NCBI GenBank assembly: GCA_024684085.1
Contig: JAIKXM010000022.1
Coordinates: forward strand, 1-64,000
DNA length: 64,000 bases
Origin: Lachnospiraceae bacterium
GTDB lineage: Bacteria; Bacillota; Clostridia; Lachnospirales; Lachnospiraceae
Direction of reading: 5' to 3'
Part shown: piece after piece, positions 42,674 to 51,148 of the stretch
Layout: the number at the start of each line of letters is the position of its first letter
Position numbering within the stretch: position 1 is the stretch's first letter
Program-made: the position numbers and the translations under genes
Notes under the pieces: generated by a model
Database searches by the model: none
Told to the model about the DNA's origin: nothing
Seen by the model: the letters and a program-made list of their open reading frames with translations, nothing else

Positions 42674-43927
42674 TTGAAAGAGTACGAAAATACAGATAAT
42701 ATAGATAATTTACCGGAGGAAGACGGAGTGGTTTCTGCATCCGGATCAGGTATCAGAGAGAAAACCGAAACGGAGATCGATCTTAATGACGGATCGGAAT
42801 ATGAAGATACTGACGGATCCGGTACGGAGGACGTTGACGTATACGATCGTGAGCGGTGGCAGAAGAAGCTGGCGGCGATGAAACGGGAGAAGATCCGAAG
42901 ACAGAAGATGTTCAGACTGGCCAGGATCGGTATAACTCTGGGAGTTCTGTTGATCGCCGGAACGGTCTTCTTTAGTGTAAGACATGCGATGGGCAAGAGT
43001 TCGGGGGATGATGCGGATATCGATCAGGATGTTGCAGAAGAACCTGTTATGTTAACCGAACTGAGAGAAGATCCGGAGACGGAAGAACCTGTTAAAGCAT
43101 CAAGTTCGGTAACAAAGCATTACAGCTATACGGAAGCGGACAACTGCGAACTTCTCGGCGGAGATAATATGACCAGTGCCAATGCGATCTTGGTCAATCT
43201 CAATACCAATGAGATAGTCGGTCAGCGGGATTACAGGGCGAGGATCGTGCCTGCATCCATGACAAAGGTTCTGACTGTTCTGGTAGCAGCCGAGAATATT
43301 GAAGATTACAATGATCCTGTGACCATTACGATCGAGGCAACGGACTACGCCTATTCCAACGATTGCAGTTCGGTCGGTTTTGCGGAGAATGAGGTAGTGA
43401 CGGTGGAGGATCTCTTCTACGGAACGATCTTAAGTTCCGGCGGAGATGCCGCATACCAGCTGGCACTGTATACTGCCGGCAGTATGGACGCATTTATCGA
43501 TATGATGAATGATAAGCTTGATGAGCTTGGTCTTGCAGGGAGTGCGCATTTCACCAACTGTGTCGGCCTTTATGACGAGAATCACTATTGTACCGTCTAT
43601 GATCTGGCGGTCATTATGAACGCCGCGATGGATAATGAGTTTTGCAGGAAGGTGCTGTCGGCTCATCAGTATACCACTTCATGTACGGAACAGCATCCGG
43701 AGGGGATCACGATCTCCAATTGGTTCCTTCGAAGGATCGAGGACAAGGATACGGGCGGTGAAGTGATCGGAGCCAAGACCGGATTTGTCGTGCAGTCCAA
43801 GAACTGTGCGGTAAGCTACGCCGAGTCCAATACGGGAGTTCCGTATATCTGTGTTACAGCTTCGGCGCACAGTGCATGGCGTTGCATCTACGATCATGTA
43901 GACATTTATAAGAATCATACCAATTGA
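42674..43927 (+). CDS. D-alanyl-D-alanine carboxypeptidase (peptidase S11)
   Basis: A protein of 417 residues: an acidic cytoplasmic N-terminus of about 80 residues, one transmembrane helix (IGITLGVLLIAGTVFF), then an extracellular penicillin-binding-protein fold that trims the D-Ala end of peptidoglycan stem peptides. The nucleophile motif SxxK is ASMTK and the KTG motif is AKTGF. The second motif, usually SxN, reads SGG (LSSGGDAAYQLA). The start is TTG 42674 with GGGGAG upstream. The long cytoplasmic tail is unusual for DacA/DacF-type enzymes, which are mostly secreted or C-terminally anchored. A strong terminator follows. Confidence 0.88.
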   Translation: MKEYENTDNIDNLPEEDGVVSASGSGIREKTETEIDLNDGSEYEDTDGSGTEDVDVYDRERWQKKLAAMKREKIRRQKMFRLARIGITLGVLLIAGTVFFSVRHAMGKSSGDDADIDQDVAEEPVMLTELREDPETEEPVKASSSVTKHYSYTEADNCELLGGDNMTSANAILVNLNTNEIVGQRDYRARIVPASMTKVLTVLVAAENIEDYNDPVTITIEATDYAYSNDCSSVGFAENEVVTVEDLFYGTILSSGGDAAYQLALYTAGSMDAFIDMMNDKLDELGLAGSAHFTNCVGLYDENHYCTVYDLAVIMNAAMDNEFCRKVLSAHQYTTSCTEQHPEGITISNWFLRRIEDKDTGGEVIGAKTGFVVQSKNCAVSYAESNTGVPYICVTASAHSAWRCIYDHVDIYKNHTN

Positions 43928-43943
43928 AAAAATCGGGATATTT

Positions 43944-44006
43944 AATACAAAATCGGCATATTTTGTGCAAAACTCACAAAAACTCATTGCCGATTTTGTA
44001 TTTTTT
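43944..44006 (+). terminator. Terminator after the carboxypeptidase gene
   Basis: AATACAAAATCGGCA (43944-43958) and TGCCGATTTTGTATT (43988-44002) are perfectly complementary over 15 bases and followed by TTTT. Confidence 0.85.
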
Positions 44007-44046
44007 GTTGAAGTGGTGTATTGTGGATTGCTAATGTAGGTGATAT

Positions 44047-44210
44047 TATAATTCCAGTAACCCCCCAATACATTTTGTAGTTTTTTGCTATACCCCATAA
44101 GAAAGAAATACCTTATCAATAAGCAGCCCCACTGTTTATTAACCCCAATTGGGTATCTTCTTTCTTAACCGACAACAACGCCTGAGTGCCAGTCACTCGG
44201 GCTTTTTTTG
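44047..44210 (+). ncRNA. Candidate small RNA with C-rich loops
   Basis: A -10 box TATAAT (44047-44052) is followed by about 150 non-coding bases that end in a textbook terminator (44180-44209). A compound stem is predicted: AAGAAAGAAATACC (44099-44112) with GGGTATCTTCTTTCTT (44151-44166), enclosing AATAAGCAG/CTGTTTATT (44118-44126 with 44132-44140). C runs stand in unpaired positions at 44061-44066, 44093-44096, 44127-44130 (hairpin loop) and 44143-44146. C-rich loops are typical of Gram-positive small RNAs that pair with Shine-Dalgarno sequences (RsaE-like). No convincing -35 is seen. Family not recognised. Confidence 0.5.
44180..44209 (+). terminator. Terminator of the candidate small RNA
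   Basis: GCCTGAGTG (44180-44188) and CACTCGGGC (44194-44202) with a five-base loop, followed by seven T. Confidence 0.9.
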
Positions 44211-44264
44211 TGTACTTCCTATTACACAAAAAAACACTCCGCTAAGGATGCGCACTCGCGCGAA
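44203..44264. repeat. Terminator-linked repeat, copy B
   Basis: The T tract of the terminator is itself the left arm of a second inverted repeat (TTTTTTTGTGTA with TTACACAAAAAAA). CTCCGCTAAGGATGCGCACT and CGCGCGAAA follow, as in copy A at 33,717-33,776. With the two terminators and the candidate RNA it accounts for most of the gene-free stretch 43,928-44,404. Confidence 0.7.
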
Positions 44265-44404
44265 AGTCTAGTCGGTAAAACTCCGGCCGGAATAATTAAT
44301 TTATATACCGTTTACAGTTTATTCATATTAGATAAAAGGTCGTACATATTCCCCTGATACAATGGATATATAGGGAAAAGCGATGCGATATCGCCGGTGA
44401 TCGA

Positions 44405-45559
44405 ATGAAGAAACTGTATTGGAGCGTTGCTGTAATTTTAATATTTCTGATCGCATTCATTAATATGCTCGCATGGAATGTTGCGGGTTTCAGCGATTGG
44501 TACATAGAGACTATCTTTCCGGTCTGGGGACTTACCTACGGACGGCTCATGGAGCTTAGTCCTGTTTCGGTCGGTGAGATCATGTTGTTATGCGCAGTGA
44601 TCATAGTAGCCGTTTGGGCGGTAGTCCTTTTGTTGTCTCTCTTTAGTAAAAAACACAGGCGACTCGCGCTACGTTATACCGGAGGCGTATTCATGCTCGC
44701 ACTGGTCATCGGCCTCGTGATGACACTTAATTGTTTCGTGCTATACCATTCGTCAACTTTCGCGGATAAATATCTGAGTGCCTATATTTTTGAAGAGAGG
44801 GAGTACTCGGTAAGCGAGCTGGGAGAGCTGAGGGATATCGTGGTGAGCAAAGCCAACGAGTTGTCCAGGCAGGTTGAGAGGGACGAAGACGGCAGGATAG
44901 TGTATGACAAGGATATTGAGACGGAGGCGATCAGAGCCATGGAGGCACTGGGGGAGGAGTATCCGCAGCTTGACGGTCATTACACCAGAGCCAAGGCTTT
45001 CGCTTCGAGTGAGTTCTTCAGTCAGCAATATATGGAAGGGTATTATTTCCCGTTTTCGATGGAGGCCAATTATAATGATGTGATGTATATAGTCAATAAA
45101 CCTGCGGCTATTTGTCACGAGCTGGCTCATACGAAGGGGTTCATCTATGAAGATGAGGCCAATATGATAGCCTTTCTTGCGTGCATTCACTCGGATGATC
45201 CGCTCTTTCAGTATAGCGGATATCTGTCGGTGTTAAATTATATTGACAAGGATTTCCGTAAGTCGGTGGGAGATGATCCGGAAGTTATCGCCGCTCATGT
45301 AAGAGTGTCGGGGATGGTCAGGCGCGATAATGTTTTTCTGACGCCGGAAGCGTGGGAGAAGGTCGAGAAGAAGGCTGTTATCAGCACGAAGACGGTGAAG
45401 AAAGTCAGCGATGATTTTCTTAATGCGAATCTTAATCTGAATGGGATCGAGGAAGGAACTGCCATGTATGGCGAGGTGGTCGGTCTTATGATGGATTATT
45501 ATATGTGCAATATAGATGAGGTTCTGAGCCGCGATGTATATCTCGCGAGCAGGGATTAG
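44405..45559 (+). CDS. DUF3810-family membrane metallopeptidase-like protein
   Basis: A protein of 384 residues. Three N-terminal transmembrane helices (LYWSVAVILIFLIAFINML, VGEIMLLCAVIIVAVWAVVLL, GGVFMLALVIGLVMTLNC) precede a soluble domain with a zinc-protease motif HELAH (AAICHELAHTKGF), with a likely third ligand Glu in YEDEANMIAF. This is the arrangement of DUF3810 proteins, probable membrane-bound zinc peptidases of unknown substrate. Start ATG 44405 has no strong ribosome-binding site; AAGCGATG-rich sequence lies upstream. It is a single-gene unit followed by a hairpin at 45569-45614. Confidence 0.8.
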   Translation: MKKLYWSVAVILIFLIAFINMLAWNVAGFSDWYIETIFPVWGLTYGRLMELSPVSVGEIMLLCAVIIVAVWAVVLLLSLFSKKHRRLALRYTGGVFMLALVIGLVMTLNCFVLYHSSTFADKYLSAYIFEEREYSVSELGELRDIVVSKANELSRQVERDEDGRIVYDKDIETEAIRAMEALGEEYPQLDGHYTRAKAFASSEFFSQQYMEGYYFPFSMEANYNDVMYIVNKPAAICHELAHTKGFIYEDEANMIAFLACIHSDDPLFQYSGYLSVLNYIDKDFRKSVGDDPEVIAAHVRVSGMVRRDNVFLTPEAWEKVEKKAVISTKTVKKVSDDFLNANLNLNGIEEGTAMYGEVVGLMMDYYMCNIDEVLSRDVYLASRD

Positions 45560-45568
45560 TGATCTGTC

Positions 45569-45614
45569 GGGGACGGAGTTACAGGGTCAAAAGCGATCCG
45601 GACACTCCGTCCCC
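45569..45614 (+). terminator. Hairpin after the DUF3810 gene
   Basis: GGGGACGGAGT (45569-45579) and ACTCCGTCCCC (45604-45614) are perfectly complementary; the T tract is weak. Confidence 0.55.
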
Positions 45615-45695
45615 TAAGACTGTCTTATCATAAAAATACATTATTTTTGCAAGATGATCTTCTGTTGCCCGAAAAGGGCTTTATTTATTTGATGT

Positions 45696-45725
45696 TTGCC
45701 ATGAAGATACAGAATACTGTATAAT
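45696..45725 (+). promoter_or_regulatory. Promoter of the ABC flippase/glycan operon
   Basis: TTGCCA (45696-45701), 18-base spacer, TATAAT (45720-45725), about 38 bases before ATG 45763. Confidence 0.65.
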
Positions 45726-45762
45726 TACAGAGTTAATGAACCCGATGATATAAGAAAGCGAC

Positions 45763-47517
45763 ATGATAAACATGATAAAAAGGGCAATCGAATCTTTCAA
45801 AAAAATAATGTATGTGTTTGATACCAGGCAAAAGAGGACAATGCTGGTATTGATAATAGAGATCATTATAGGAGCCGTATTTGAATTGCTCGGAGTTACG
45901 GCTATCCTGCCTTTTGTTACTGTAGCCATGACTCCCAACGGTGTCAGTAAACATGCATTTTTATTGAAGCTGTATAATGCTCTGGGCTTCAAGGATACCG
46001 GTACTTTTCTGGCTTTCCTGGCAGCATTGCTCATTTTTATATTTGTGCTCAAGAATCTCTATCTGACATTCATGAATCATTCCATATACCGATTTACTTA
46101 CAGCAGTCAGAGGCAGCTGGCTTATAAATTATTGAATTCATATCTTCATCAGCCATATGTTTTTTTCCTGGATCATAACAGTGCGGATCTGGTGCAGAAT
46201 GTAAGTACGGATGTAATGCAGTTTTTCGATGTTGTTCTGTGCCTTATGCAATTTGCCGTAGAGATCATAGTATGTTCTGCGCTTATCGTATATCTTATCA
46301 TTACCGATAAATCTATCACTTTTGGTATAGTGGTCATTATGGTGCTTTATTTCGGTCTCTTTTTTAAGGTCCTGAAGAGGAATATCAAGCAAAAAGGAGA
46401 GATAGTAAGAAATAACAGGATCGGTATGAGTAAATGGCTGCTTCAGTCATTTGGCGGGATCAAGGAGACAAAAATATATCAAAAAGAGGAGTTTTTCCTC
46501 GGTCAGTATGACAGTGAATACAGCAGTTTCGCCAGGAATCACTGTTCATATCAGACTTTGTCATATATCCCCAAGCCTGCAATGGAGGCAGTGGTTATCT
46601 GTACCATACTTCTGGTGATCATAGTCAAGCTTCTCAGGGGTGTGGACAGCTTATATTTTGTAGGGATCATCTCAGTCTTTGGAGTCGCGGCCATGAGACT
46701 CTTACCCGCATTTAACAGGATCAGCGGTTATCTGAGCAGGATCATGTTCAATAAGGTAAGTGTGGATGCCATCTATGAGGATCTTAAGACCGTAGAATCT
46801 TTGATGGCAGGCGATGAAGAGGAAAAGGGCGTATCATGTCCCGACTTTAATGAGTCTATAGTGATAGACAGGCTGTCCTTCAGATATCCCAAAGTGGAAG
46901 AGAATGTTCTGGATGATATCACTCTGACCATTCCCAAGAATAAGTCTGTTGCTTTTGTCGGTCCTTCCGGTGCGGGAAAGACCACACTTGCGGATATTAT
47001 CTTAGGCATCTTATATCAACAGGAAGGAAGGATCCTGGTAGACGGCCTGGAGGTTGATACATCTCAAAAGTCATGGAAGAAAAAGCTTGGATATATCCCT
47101 CAGACAATATTCCTGATGGATGATACGATCAAGAATAATATCGCTTACGGGATCGATGAAAAGGATATCGATGAAGAGAGATTGGAGGAAGTGCTTATAG
47201 AATCTCAGTTGAAAGATTTTATAGATACCCTTCCACAGGGCATAGATACCGAGATCGGAGAGTGCGGTGTAAGATTGTCGGGCGGACAGCGTCAGAGGAT
47301 AGGTATTGCAAGAGCACTGTATTCCAATCCGGAGATACTGGTATTGGATGAAGCCACATCTGCTCTGGATACGGAGACCGAGACGGCCGTAATGGAAGCT
47401 ATAGATGGTCTGAACGGAAAGAAGACCATGATAATAATCGCTCACAGACTCAGTACTATAGAGAATTGTGATATAGTATATGAGGTGAAGGATGGAACTG
47501 TTATAAGGCAAAGATAG
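45763..47517 (+). CDS. ABC exporter, permease-ATPase fusion (PglK/flippase-like)
   Basis: A half-transporter of 584 residues. Six transmembrane helices fill about residues 20-320, followed by a nucleotide-binding domain with Walker A GPSGAGKTT, signature LSGGQRQR, Walker B ILVLDEATSALD and the H-loop AHRLS. Overall it resembles lipid-linked oligosaccharide flippases of the PglK type and MsbA-like exporters. Its place before a fucosyltransferase-like gene and a polytopic membrane protein fits export of a glycan precursor, which is inference. Start ATG 45763; ATG 45772 is also possible. The next gene starts four bases after the stop. Confidence 0.88.
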   Translation: MINMIKRAIESFKKIMYVFDTRQKRTMLVLIIEIIIGAVFELLGVTAILPFVTVAMTPNGVSKHAFLLKLYNALGFKDTGTFLAFLAALLIFIFVLKNLYLTFMNHSIYRFTYSSQRQLAYKLLNSYLHQPYVFFLDHNSADLVQNVSTDVMQFFDVVLCLMQFAVEIIVCSALIVYLIITDKSITFGIVVIMVLYFGLFFKVLKRNIKQKGEIVRNNRIGMSKWLLQSFGGIKETKIYQKEEFFLGQYDSEYSSFARNHCSYQTLSYIPKPAMEAVVICTILLVIIVKLLRGVDSLYFVGIISVFGVAAMRLLPAFNRISGYLSRIMFNKVSVDAIYEDLKTVESLMAGDEEEKGVSCPDFNESIVIDRLSFRYPKVEENVLDDITLTIPKNKSVAFVGPSGAGKTTLADIILGILYQQEGRILVDGLEVDTSQKSWKKKLGYIPQTIFLMDDTIKNNIAYGIDEKDIDEERLEEVLIESQLKDFIDTLPQGIDTEIGECGVRLSGGQRQRIGIARALYSNPEILVLDEATSALDTETETAVMEAIDGLNGKKTMIIIAHRLSTIENCDIVYEVKDGTVIRQR

Positions 47518-47520
47518 CAT

Positions 47521-48474
47521 ATGAACGGAGAATATCTTGATCTTAGCCAAACCATATATCTGAAGCTTGCAGAGAAAACAGGCAGGTGGCTTAATGAGCA
47601 AAGGATCCCCGGAGGACGTACAGACAGAGACGGTATTGTATATATCATCCGGCGTTCGGGAAAAAAGCTGGGACTGTTTTCTTATGTTGATACTATTCTT
47701 CCGCGGATCGTATATGCGGTTGAACATGATTATATTCCTGTTGTGGATATGTGTACTTTTGACAATTCGCTTAGAAGGGACAATAAACATAATCCGTGGG
47801 AGGATTATTTTGAGCAGCCCGGAGGCTTATCACTGCCTGAGGCATATGCATCGAAGAAGATCATCATATCCGATGCAGGAGTCCCGGATGATCATCCCAG
47901 CGACAGTGCCGGGTTCTTATCCGGAAGTGATGGCAGGCTGGAATATTGGAGAATGGCTTTTCGAAAGTATATTAAGATCAACAGCCGGATAATGGAACAG
48001 GCTGATAATAAATATAAGGAATTGTTTGGTGACGGCAAGAAGATATTGGGGGTCCTGGCCAGGGGAACGGATTATGTGACAATGAAGCCTCCCGGTCATC
48101 CCATCCAGCCCGATGCCGCTCATATAATTGAAAAAGTAAGTCAGACTCTTAGGGAAAAGGGATATGACCGTATTTTTCTGGCTACGGAAGATGCCAATAT
48201 CGCTAACGAACTTAAGAATAAGTTTGGCGATATATGCGTAACGAATGATGTTGATTATATAGATTACCGGGGAAGTTATCTTGCAGATGAACAGAACAAT
48301 AAGCAGATGTCTGCCGGTAACAAAAATATAGATTATCTTATCAATCTGGTGCTTTTGTCCCGGTGTCAGGGTATCGTGGCAGGAAGGACCAGCGGAACTA
48401 TTGGTGCAGCATTGATGTCTGATGGATGGGAGTTCTCATATTTTTTTGATATGGGAACATATCCGGAGAAGTAG
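47521..48474 (+). CDS. Fucosyltransferase-like glycosyltransferase
   Basis: A protein of 317 residues without transmembrane segments. LGVLARGTDYVTMKPPGHPI resembles the nucleotide-sugar-binding VxxRxTD-type loop of the NodZ/FUT8 and O-fucosyltransferase group. IFLATEDANIANELKNKFG and CQGIVAGRTSGTIGAALM match later blocks of that fold. It probably transfers a sugar from GDP- or a similar donor to a surface glycan. The donor is not certain. It is tightly packed between the ABC exporter and a membrane protein gene that starts directly after its stop. Confidence 0.6.
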   Translation: MNGEYLDLSQTIYLKLAEKTGRWLNEQRIPGGRTDRDGIVYIIRRSGKKLGLFSYVDTILPRIVYAVEHDYIPVVDMCTFDNSLRRDNKHNPWEDYFEQPGGLSLPEAYASKKIIISDAGVPDDHPSDSAGFLSGSDGRLEYWRMAFRKYIKINSRIMEQADNKYKELFGDGKKILGVLARGTDYVTMKPPGHPIQPDAAHIIEKVSQTLREKGYDRIFLATEDANIANELKNKFGDICVTNDVDYIDYRGSYLADEQNNKQMSAGNKNIDYLINLVLLSRCQGIVAGRTSGTIGAALMSDGWEFSYFFDMGTYPEK

Positions 48475-48475
48475 T

Positions 48476-49978
48476 ATGAAAAAAATAAGTCTAAAACCCA
48501 TTAAGGAACATGCAAACAGAATAAAGGATGATCTGGTAGCAGACAGACTGAACGGTATTGAATGGATCGTATTGTCATGCATTCTTTTACTGGTGCTTGT
48601 CACTCTGTTCTATGGTGATAATCTGGGGATGTTTTTGACTTATTACTGGAATACCGAAGGGCTGTTTAAAAGTGGGAATCTGAGCTTTTTGGGCAATAAT
48701 CGTTTGCCTTACGGTATCGTCCAGCAATGGTTCTGTGTTATCTGGACTCTGCCCGTTAATATAGTGAGCCGATTTGTGGATTTTGAGATCGCCAATACGG
48801 TTACCGTGATATGGTTTAAGCTCAGTATGGCTTTTATCTTCACTTTATGTATGTCCGAGATGGTAAAGGTGGGAAGGCTGCTTGAGATCTCACGGGAACG
48901 GATCAAGTGGATGCTTATCCTGTTCTGTTCCACAATACTGGTTGCCTTGCCGGTCTTCCATATAGCACAGTCGGATATTCTCTATGCCTATATAAGCCTG
49001 TTGGGAATAAGAGCTTTTCTAAATAAGGATACCAAAAAGTTCGTTCTGTTCTTTGCCATGGCCATATCATGTAAGGCTATAGCCGTATTGATCTTTATCC
49101 CTTTGGTCCTGTTGCGCGAAAAAAGATTACTGTATATCTTGCGGGACACTGTTTTAGGCGGCTCCATATTTGTAATAGAGCGTATATGGTATAAAGTCGT
49201 AGACAAGCTCAATGCACTGATCACGGGTAAACATGTGCAGAATACTATTCAGGTCAAGACCGTTGTGGATGATGCCGAAGTGATGGTGGAGAAATCCCTT
49301 GACCAGGTCAATATAGATTTCTTCTCGCATTTTTACCATAAAATGCTGTTTTTTGAGTTTCCCGCAATAAGAAAGGGATATATGGCAGCGGTATTGGTGG
49401 TATTGCTGGTATTGCTGTATATCTGGTGTTACGTTCAGAAGAAGGATAATGATCATTGGAAACATAATGGCATATATGCTGTGGCTGTGGCCTGGCTTTT
49501 ATTCTTCATCAATGCATCTCCTTCGCCCTATTGGATCGTAACCATGTTTCCCGCTTGGTTCCTGTTGATATTTATGCAGCCGGAGAGATTGAAGATAAAT
49601 CTCTTATTGGAGAATGTATTTGCGCTGACCATGTTCTTAGTATATGTAGTGAACACGAACTGGGTATACGGAGGACCGAGTAATCTTGATTATCTTCTCT
49701 TAAAAGGCTTGCTTAAGGAAGGACATGATTCCGTTAATGGTCCTTTTGTGGCCAGATATCTTAATAATCTCGGCATAGAAAGTGTTATGAATGTGATAAC
49801 GGGAATATGTCTGGCCGTATCCATAGCATTGATAGTGATCAATAACCGCAAGGTTAAGGTAGATGATGAGTTGACGGCAAATGATGAGAAAAAGATCATG
49901 CACGGATTTGCAATATGGCAGATATCGGTACTTGGATTATGGTATGTGATCAATGTACTGGTCGTGCAGAGATGGTGA
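48476..49978 (+). CDS. Polytopic membrane protein, possible GT-C-type glycosyltransferase
   Basis: A protein of 500 residues with about ten hydrophobic segments. The first is WIVLSCILLLVLVTLFYG, followed by an extracytoplasmic loop (GDNLGMFLTYYWNTEGLFKS). The topology resembles GT-C glycosyltransferases or Wzy-like proteins, but I see no diagnostic motif. ATG 48476 follows GGAGAA and the stop of the glycosyltransferase gene. The operon context suggests a role in surface glycan assembly. Confidence 0.6.
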   Translation: MKKISLKPIKEHANRIKDDLVADRLNGIEWIVLSCILLLVLVTLFYGDNLGMFLTYYWNTEGLFKSGNLSFLGNNRLPYGIVQQWFCVIWTLPVNIVSRFVDFEIANTVTVIWFKLSMAFIFTLCMSEMVKVGRLLEISRERIKWMLILFCSTILVALPVFHIAQSDILYAYISLLGIRAFLNKDTKKFVLFFAMAISCKAIAVLIFIPLVLLREKRLLYILRDTVLGGSIFVIERIWYKVVDKLNALITGKHVQNTIQVKTVVDDAEVMVEKSLDQVNIDFFSHFYHKMLFFEFPAIRKGYMAAVLVVLLVLLYIWCYVQKKDNDHWKHNGIYAVAVAWLLFFINASPSPYWIVTMFPAWFLLIFMQPERLKINLLLENVFALTMFLVYVVNTNWVYGGPSNLDYLLLKGLLKEGHDSVNGPFVARYLNNLGIESVMNVITGICLAVSIALIVINNRKVKVDDELTANDEKKIMHGFAIWQISVLGLWYVINVLVVQRW

Positions 49979-50007
49979 TACGGAAGAATCAAGGAGGGTG
50001 CAGGAGA

Positions 50008-50370
50008 ATGAAAGAGAGGATACTTGCTTACCGACACAGGATCGACGGAATAATAGGTCGCAATGATCCGGCAACGGATTGGGAGGAAGTGATGAGTGAA
50101 CATCTGACCCAGATCGCGTTTTTTCAGCACGAGAGGATCATTCATCTGATAGTTACCGTGACCTTTGCCATTCTTACCATCATTTCGGTAGGGATGGTAT
50201 TATCGGGATATATATACTGTATTGCGCTTACGTTGCTTCTCCTGGCACTTCTGATCCCATATGTTGCTCACTATTATTTGTTGGAAAATGAGGTCCAGAC
50301 CATGTATGTGCAGTATGATAAGATCCTGGATAATATCAAAAAATCCCGCACTGAGGCTGTAAATGACTGA
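50008..50370 (+). CDS. Small two-span membrane protein
   Basis: A protein of 120 residues with two close transmembrane helices (LIVTVTFAILTIISVGMVL and IYCIALTLLLLALLIPYVAH) flanked by charged helices; both ends are probably cytoplasmic. AGGAG precedes ATG 50008. It is the last gene of the glycan operon before a strong terminator. Family not recognised. Confidence 0.65.
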   Translation: MKERILAYRHRIDGIIGRNDPATDWEEVMSEHLTQIAFFQHERIIHLIVTVTFAILTIISVGMVLSGYIYCIALTLLLLALLIPYVAHYYLLENEVQTMYVQYDKILDNIKKSRTEAVND

Positions 50371-50468
50371 ACTCTTTGGCAGAACCTTTACCGGAGCATG
50401 GTCTTTGCTCAGTGGATCTAATAAGATCTTTGCCGGAGCACTATCCTCCGACAGGTAAACAGATAATT

Positions 50469-50542
50469 ATAAGACCCCCGCAGGCTTCCGGATATGTGTC
50501 CTTATCAGAGGTACATATCAGGTGAATAAGCGGGGGTCTTAT
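50469..50542. terminator. Bidirectional terminator between converging genes
   Basis: ATAAGACCCCCGC (50469-50481) pairs perfectly with GCGGGGGTCTTAT (50530-50542), enclosing a second hairpin GATATGTG.CC/GG.ACATATC. Confidence 0.9.
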
Positions 50543-50577
50543 TGATCTATTGAGTCCTTACGGAATGTCTGTGGTGA

Positions 50578-50799
50578 TCAGTCCTTGTTGAACATATTGA
50601 CGATGCCTGAGATCTTATTCATTGTTTCTTTGCTCTTGATCGCAGCCACAACCTTGTCCATCATTCCGTCGGGAATATCAATTCCCGTAAGTGACTCGAT
50701 GGTCTTTTCGGGATCTTTCTTAAGATTATCCATTAATTTGGGATCTTTCTTAGCCTTATCCATGATCTGCTCTACGATCTCCTTAATATCAACTGCCAT
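50578..50799 (-). CDS. Small acidic helical protein
   Basis: A protein of 73 residues with DPKLMDNLKKDPEKTIESLTG and IDIPDGMMDKVVAAIKSK. The spaced D-P...L...P pattern recalls the Nif11/NHLP leader-like fold, but no modification enzymes or double-Gly leader cut are nearby. It may be a free-standing cytosolic protein. A strong ribosome-binding site (AGGAGG on the minus strand) precedes the start. It converges with the glycan operon across a terminator. Confidence 0.65.
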   Translation of the reverse strand: MAVDIKEIVEQIMDKAKKDPKLMDNLKKDPEKTIESLTGIDIPDGMMDKVVAAIKSKETMNKISGIVNMFNKD

Positions 50800-51072
50800 T
50801 TTAGTAACCTCCTGTATGTATTAATATGTTAGATCTATCATGTAATAAAAAGGATACGACCTACAGGATTAAGTATATCACAGTCAGAGCCAGCATAAAA
50901 CACTTAAAGCAGGCATGGGTGGAGCATATGCCGGCTTCCGGATGGATTTTATCCGCTAAAATCAAGGATTGTTAACAATATCGTGGGTCAATATTCAGAG
51001 GCCTTTTTGGACTGCATATTCCATTAGGAGCGTTACCGACGGGCGTTCACGGATCCTGCGCCGATCTGATAC
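50800..51072. other. Gene-free stretch between the small protein and the GntR gene
   Basis: Holds the ribosome-binding site of the minus-strand gene at its left end; no convincing promoter for that gene was identified. Small imperfect palindromes (GGATGGATTTTATCC) occur but nothing coding or RNA-like was recognised. Confidence 0.5.
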
Positions 51073-51129
51073 TTGACAAATAAAGCAACATTCCGTATAT
51101 TAAGTGTATGATATGTATTAATACACTTA
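51073..51129 (+). promoter_or_regulatory. Promoter and operator of the GntR-ABC operon
   Basis: TTGACA (51073-51078), 17-base spacer, TATATT (51096-51101). TAAGTGTAT (51101-51109) and ATACACTTA (51121-51129) are perfectly complementary arms over the transcription start, fitting autorepression by the GntR protein. Confidence 0.8.
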
Positions 51130-51148
51130 GCCGTGAGAAAGGAATCCT

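Noticed and set aside
50578..50799. A RiPP biosynthetic cluster around the small leader-like protein
   Set aside because: No modifying enzyme, protease-exporter or core peptide is present nearby; the ABC genes after it belong to a GntR/YtrA-type operon.
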